Assembly (NCBI GenBank): GCA_964390795.1 | Contig: CAYMLQ010000241.1 | Coordinates: forward strand, 1-9,068 | Direction of reading: 5' to 3' | Origin: CAYMLQ01 sp964390795 | GTDB taxonomy: Bacteria; Verrucomicrobiota; Kiritimatiellia; RFP12; UBA1067 | DNA length: 9,068 bases | Shown here: in pieces, positions 6,442 to 9,068 of the stretch | How positions within the stretch are numbered: position 1 is the stretch's first letter | Layout: each line of letters opens with the position of its first letter | The notes under the pieces: model-generated | The model's input: only the letters and a program-made list of their open reading frames with translations | Databases searched by the model: none | Told to the model about the DNA's origin: nothing | Translations under genes and position numbers: made by a program

Positions 6442-6567
6442 ATGAAAGACACGCACGTTACAGAAGTCCGAAAGGCCCGTCAGAAACATGCGACAGCATA
6501 CGGCAATGACCTGCATGCGGCTGACGAACTCGCGGGCCGCTCAATGGGAAAATCATCTCGTTGTTGA
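6442..6567 (+). pseudogene. Short broken gene (41 codons), apparently frameshifted by a 22-nt insertion
   Basis: Reads 41 codons beginning MKDTHVTEVRKARQKHATAYGNDLHA. This N-terminus resembles small proteins of about 60-70 residues that I recall from accessory regions of PVC and proteobacterial genomes, usually with a pattern like EVR-x2-R-x2-(H/Y)A-x-(F/Y)-x-x-DL-x-A; their function is unknown to me. After DLHA the match stops. Removing 6517-6538, a 22-nt stretch identical to part of ileS, joins codon 25 to a frame reading AQWENHLVVDLRRPDV that ends in TAA at 6587-6589. As it stands the gene ends at TGA 6565-6567, inside the -35 box of the methyltransferase promoter. It has no clear ribosome binding site. 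It may be a decayed regulator or antitoxin, or not a gene at all. Confidence 0.4.
6512..6538 (+). repeat. 27-nt direct repeat shared with ileS, left copy
   Basis: Matches 8386-8412 at 26 of 27 positions, with an exact 22-nt core at 6517-6538. At the other site the same bases are the complement of the ileS codons for the conserved AREFVSR stretch. A match this long is far beyond chance in 9 kb. Confidence 0.85.
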
Positions 6568-6592
6568 CTTAAGACGTCCAGACGTCTAATAT
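6564..6592 (+). promoter_or_regulatory. Promoter of the methyltransferase gene
   Basis: TTGACT (6564-6569) and TAATAT (6587-6592) are 17 nt apart, with five and four consensus matches. Transcription would begin about 7 nt after the -10 box, at or next to the A of the ATG at 6599. There is no Shine-Dalgarno sequence, so the message is probably leaderless. Confidence 0.5.
6572..6587. promoter_or_regulatory. Inverted repeat between the methyltransferase -35 and -10 boxes, candidate operator
   Basis: AGACGTC and GACGTCT form perfect 7-bp arms around a 2-nt spacer (CA). Each arm itself contains the hexamer palindrome GACGTC. The 16-bp element fills the promoter spacer, the classic position for a repressor. 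It could serve a regulator, or it could contain methylation sites through which the enzyme controls its own gene. Confidence 0.5.
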
Positions 6593-6598
6593 GCCTAC

Positions 6599-7825
6599 AT
6601 GCCACCTAAAACGAAAAGATTGCAGCCGGGCCGTGTCAGAGACGCCATCATCGACACCGTCAAACAGGCGCAGCGCCCACTTTCCGTCAGAGAGATCGCT
6701 GAGACCGTCAAACAGCGTCTCGGCTCCGTTCCCACCTCATCCATTCGCTCTTATCTTCGGCTGAACACGCCTGAACTTTTCGCGCGCGAATCGCGCGGGT
6801 TCTATGCATGCTCGTTCGTCCAGCCGGATCTCATCACTCCTGCTGAAACTGAATGGCCCAAGCCGGGACGTCTTCCTTCGCACAAAGTCGGCCGAAGAGC
6901 GACGTTGTTCCACGCGGACTGTTTCGACTGGCTGGATCTCCAAGCCGCCAACAGCCTGCATGCCGTTGTCACAGACCCGCCCTACGGTCTCTTTGAATAC
7001 ACGGACGAGCAAGTCGCCAAGCTCCGCAGCGGGAACGGCGGCGTATGGCGCATCCCGCCCTCTTTCGACGGGCATGTTCGTTCCCCGCTTCCCCGCTTCA
7101 CAATACTCTCTCCGGATCAACTCCAAGACCTGCGCACGTTCTTCACGGAGTGGGGACGCGCCCTACTGCCAAAACTGGTTCCAGGCGCGAATGTGGTGGT
7201 AGCGTCCAATCCCCTGCTCTCGTACATCGTGTCGGATGCGCTGGCCAGCGCCGGCCTTGAGCGCCGCGGCGAGATCATCCGGCTGACCATGACCATGCGC
7301 GGCGGCGACCGCCCCAAAGCCGCGCACGAGGAGTTCTCCGAAATCAGCGTCATGCCGCGCTCGATGTGGGAACCCTGGCTCGTCTATCGCAAACCCGTCG
7401 AAGGCCGCGTGCAGGACAACCTGCGCAAGTGGGGCACCGGCGGCTTCCGTCGCCCGGAAAAGGACAAACCGTTCGGTGACGTGATCGCCTCCGCGCCGAC
7501 ACGTAAAGCGGAGCGCGACCTGGCCCCCCACCCCAGTCTCAAACCACAAGCTTTCCTGCGACAGCTTGTCCGCGCCGTCCTGCCCCTCGGCAAGGGCGTC
7601 GTGGTTGACACTTTTGCAGGCTCCGGCTCCACCCTCGCCGCCGCCGAAGCGGTCGGCTACGAGAGCCTGGGCGTTGAGAAAGACGAGACCTATTTCAAGC
7701 TAGCCTGCGACGCCATCCCAAGTCTTGCCGCCTACGAACCGGGAGTCAGCGCCGCCTCGCCATCATCACGCCCGGAGACGGTATATCCAGTTTCCTCGGA
7801 GCTTTGCGATACCCTCTCGGTGTAA
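6599..7825 (+). CDS. DNA methyltransferase (beta-type motif order, N4-cytosine or N6-adenine) with N-terminal HARE-HTH-like domain
   Basis: A 408-residue SAM-dependent methyltransferase transferring a methyl group to an exocyclic amino group in DNA. Catalytic motif IV, DPPYG (126-130), precedes the cofactor loop DTFAGSGST (337-345), with HPSLKP (311-316) just before it: the beta-class order. Residues 9-71 look like a winged helix of the HARE-HTH kind: LSVREIAETVKQRLG, then SIRSYLRLNTPELFARESRGFYAC. The region between the motifs (about 135-300) should carry target recognition. The last 32 residues, after the point where the truncated upstream copy also stops, look unconserved and are antisense to the nuclease gene. 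GC content rises from about 53% in the first half to 65-70% in the last third. The nearby nuclease and the lack of any other modification gene suggest the protective half of a restriction-modification pair. Target sequence unknown. Confidence 0.93.
   Translation: MPPKTKRLQPGRVRDAIIDTVKQAQRPLSVREIAETVKQRLGSVPTSSIRSYLRLNTPELFARESRGFYACSFVQPDLITPAETEWPKPGRLPSHKVGRRATLFHADCFDWLDLQAANSLHAVVTDPPYGLFEYTDEQVAKLRSGNGGVWRIPPSFDGHVRSPLPRFTILSPDQLQDLRTFFTEWGRALLPKLVPGANVVVASNPLLSYIVSDALASAGLERRGEIIRLTMTMRGGDRPKAAHEEFSEISVMPRSMWEPWLVYRKPVEGRVQDNLRKWGTGGFRRPEKDKPFGDVIASAPTRKAERDLAPHPSLKPQAFLRQLVRAVLPLGKGVVVDTFAGSGSTLAAAEAVGYESLGVEKDETYFKLACDAIPSLAAYEPGVSAASPSSRPETVYPVSSELCDTLSV
7445..7726 (+). repeat. Direct repeat, right copy (methyltransferase codons 283-376)
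   Basis: Right member of the repeat with 5471-5752, lying inside the intact gene. The fragment upstream stops matching after codon 376, which fits the natural end of the conserved methyltransferase domain. Confidence 0.88.
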
Positions 7826-8167
7826 CGTCGCTGTCCGTGTACCCAACTCGCCTCTCGCATTCTTTCGGAAGTCCTCAACCGTCACGTGACCAAGATAGAT
7901 TTCTGTGAAGGCCATAGGACGACGATTCGTAGCAGGTTCTGTCTCGTTGTCAACGTCGTAGACAAAGACACACATCCACTGATTGCGTGCACCGTGAGTG
8001 TCTACTGCACCGCCTGATTTACGGGTGGTCTTGACTTCAATTCCCTGATCCCCGGCCTTCGCCTCATTCTTAGGATACACACCCCTTACAATCAGATCCG
8101 GATGACCATTGAAGTAGGCGTTCTCGTTAAACACTCCCTGTGTTAGTGAATTCTTCGCGACTGTCAT
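7766..8167 (-). CDS. Small PD-(D/E)XK nuclease-like protein, probable restriction endonuclease
   Basis: A 133-residue protein with a recognisable restriction-type core: HPDLIVRG (22-29) supplies D24, and GIEVKTT (42-48) supplies E44 and K46, giving PD-x19-E-x-K. It is followed by GGAVDTHGARNQWMCVFVYD (52-71), a strand-rich block, then LGHVTVEDFRKNARGELGTRT and a closing NWIYRLRA. By family the metal-bound acidic residues cut DNA phosphodiester bonds. At 133 residues it is short for a type II enzyme, so it may lack an N-terminal helical or recognition region. The start is nevertheless well supported: TAGGAG lies 7 nt before the ATG. The gene follows ileS by 10 nt on the same strand and its end overlaps the methyltransferase tail by 60 nt, convergently. 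GC content is about 48-50%, much lower than ileS, suggesting acquisition. It could instead be a repair or mobile-element nuclease. Confidence 0.7.
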   Translation of the reverse strand: MTVAKNSLTQGVFNENAYFNGHPDLIVRGVYPKNEAKAGDQGIEVKTTRKSGGAVDTHGARNQWMCVFVYDVDNETEPATNRRPMAFTEIYLGHVTVEDFRKNARGELGTRTATLHREGIAKLRGNWIYRLRA

Positions 8168-8174
8168 TAATGTT

Positions 8175-8180
8175 CTCCTA
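8175..8180 (-). promoter_or_regulatory. Ribosome binding site of the nuclease gene, overlapping the ileS stop codon
   Basis: On the minus strand TAGGAG contains the ileS TAG (8180-8178) and lies 7 nt before the nuclease ATG (8167). A ribosome finishing ileS would cover this site, so nuclease synthesis is probably coupled to ileS translation. It also fixes the nuclease start. Confidence 0.75.
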
Positions 8181-9068
8181 GATCTTTGCGACCTCTATCT
8201 TGACGTCGTGGCCGTTGAGGTCGCAGAGTCCGTCGGGGATGGGGCCGAAGAGCAGGCGCTCGCACAGGGTCTCCGCCTTGGCGTACTCGGCGTACAGCGT
8301 GACGGCGGCCTCGACCTCGGCGTCGCACTCGACCGTCACGACGATGCGCTGCGTGACCTCGAAGTCGGCGTCCTTGCGCAGGTTTTGCACGCGGCTGACG
8401 AACTCGCGGGCCAGGCCCTCTTGAATCAGCTCGGGCGTGAGCGCGGTCTCGAGACCGACGATCACGTCGCCCTCCGACGCCACCACCATGCCCTCCTTGG
8501 GCGTGCGCTGCACCACCACGTCCTCCGCTGTCAGCACAACCGTCTCGCCCGCGGCCTCCAACGTCACCTCGCGGTTCGCGGCCAAGGCCGCGGCCTGCGC
8601 CGAGGTGAGCCCCGCGATGGCCGCCGCCACGGCCTTCATCTTCTGCCCGAACTTGGGCCCGAGTTTGCGGAAGTCGGCCTTGACCGACACGTTCGCCAGC
8701 GCAGTCTCGTCGGAGCCGTACGCCACTGACTTGATGTTGAGTTCATCCGTGACCAGTTCCTCGAAGCCCTCCAGCAGCGCACGGATGCCCGCATTGGAGG
8801 AGACCACGTGGATCACCGAGAGCGGCTGCCGCACCTTGAGGTCGTTTTCCGTGCGGAGCTGGCGTCCCATCTTCACCACGGTCTGCACCAGCGCCATGCG
8901 CTTTTCTAGCGCCTCGTCGCGCGCCGCTACGTCGGCGGTCGGGAAGTCGCACAGGTGGACCGACTCGGGCATGGACGCGCCCTTGAGGTTGCGGTAGATC
9001 GCCTCGCTGATGAAGGGCGTGAAGGGCGCGGCCACCTGGCTGAGCTGCACCAGCACGTAGCGCAGCGT
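8178..9068 (-). CDS. ileS: Isoleucyl-tRNA synthetase, C-terminal 296 residues (partial; continues past the right edge)
   Basis: Charges tRNA-Ile with isoleucine in the cytoplasm. Only the last third is in the window; the frame runs through the edge (TLRYVLVQLSQVAAPFTPF), so the GTG at 9056 is not the start. Visible are the anticodon-binding helical domain (APFTPFISEAIYRNL), RQLRTENDLKVRQPLSV, the strongly conserved LAREFVSRVQNLRKDADFEVTQRI, and the closing CDLNGHDVKIEVAKI. The ending without a Cys-rich zinc finger is that of type 2 (eukaryote-like) IleRS; type 2 enzymes are often less sensitive to mupirocin. High GC content and no sign of damage mark it as core genome. The nuclease gene follows 10 nt downstream and is probably on the same message. 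Confidence 0.97.
   Translation of the reverse strand, partial: TLRYVLVQLSQVAAPFTPFISEAIYRNLKGASMPESVHLCDFPTADVAARDEALEKRMALVQTVVKMGRQLRTENDLKVRQPLSVIHVVSSNAGIRALLEGFEELVTDELNIKSVAYGSDETALANVSVKADFRKLGPKFGQKMKAVAAAIAGLTSAQAAALAANREVTLEAAGETVVLTAEDVVVQRTPKEGMVVASEGDVIVGLETALTPELIQEGLAREFVSRVQNLRKDADFEVTQRIVVTVECDAEVEAAVTLYAEYAKAETLCERLLFGPIPDGLCDLNGHDVKIEVAKI
8386..8412 (+). repeat. 27-nt direct repeat shared with the broken small gene, right copy (inside ileS)
   Basis: Matches 6512-6538 at 26 of 27 positions. This copy encodes conserved IleRS residues on the minus strand, so it is the likely source and the left copy the derived one. Confidence 0.85.

Noticed and set aside
5480..8170. Insertion sequence or integrase-borne island
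   Set aside because: The composition shift suggests acquisition, but no transposase, integrase, terminal inverted repeat or tRNA target is visible; only the methyltransferase and ileS-derived direct repeats were found.
8208..8729. Open frames antisense to ileS
   Set aside because: They mirror conserved IleRS codons and show no start signal or family motif.
1..9068. CRISPR array, rRNA or tRNA genes
   Set aside because: No spaced short repeats, cloverleaf-like segment or conserved rRNA sequence was seen on either strand by eye.

Overview
The window looks like a chromosomal segment of a GC-rich bacterium with two housekeeping-type ends and an accessory insert between them. The flanks are strongly GC-rich (single lines counted by eye reach about 70%). 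The insert from about 5760 to 7250 and from 7800 to 8170 falls to about 48-53%. The isoleucyl-tRNA synthetase at the right edge ends in the C-terminus typical of the type 2 (eukaryote-like) enzyme. With the composition and the family mix, this would fit the PVC/Kiritimatiellae area or another anaerobic lineage, but I hold the taxonomic guess weakly.

Left part, all on the + strand: an M42 zinc aminopeptidase (171-1247) with a strong ribosome binding site, followed 3 nt later by a GT4 glycosyltransferase (1251-2405). After a 69-nt gap with a possible promoter comes a second operon: a 653-residue protein of no family I can name (2475-4436), then a ThiF/MoeB/HesA-type E1-like adenylyltransferase (4433-5479) whose ATG overlaps the stop of the large gene. 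This tight coupling of an unknown large protein to a complete E1-like enzyme, with no sulfur carrier or ubiquitin-like partner in the window, is one candidate for an undescribed system.

Accessory insert: directly after the E1-like gene, and in the same reading frame, lies a 282-nt orphan copy of the 3' end of a DNA methyltransferase gene (5471-5758). Next come a higBA-type toxin-antitoxin pair (5787-6405), a short broken gene (6442-6567), and an intact beta-order DNA methyltransferase with an N-terminal HARE-HTH-like winged helix (6599-7825). A small PD-(D/E)XK nuclease-like gene follows on the opposite strand (8167-7766). The methyltransferase and nuclease genes converge and overlap by 60 nt, and together look like a compact restriction-modification module. 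The nuclease gene sits 10 nt behind ileS (minus strand, 8178 to beyond 9068), and its Shine-Dalgarno sequence overlaps the ileS stop codon.

The insert shows its history. It has a diverged direct repeat of the methyltransferase 3' end (5471-5752 and 7445-7726) whose differences are mostly synonymous. It also has a 22-nt exact match between the broken small gene and ileS; removing that stretch restores a reading frame. Palindromes sit in the promoter regions of higB, the small gene and the methyltransferase. By my promoter reading, the higB and methyltransferase messages would be leaderless, unlike the other genes here. No rRNA, tRNA, CRISPR array, transposase or convincing intrinsic terminator was seen.
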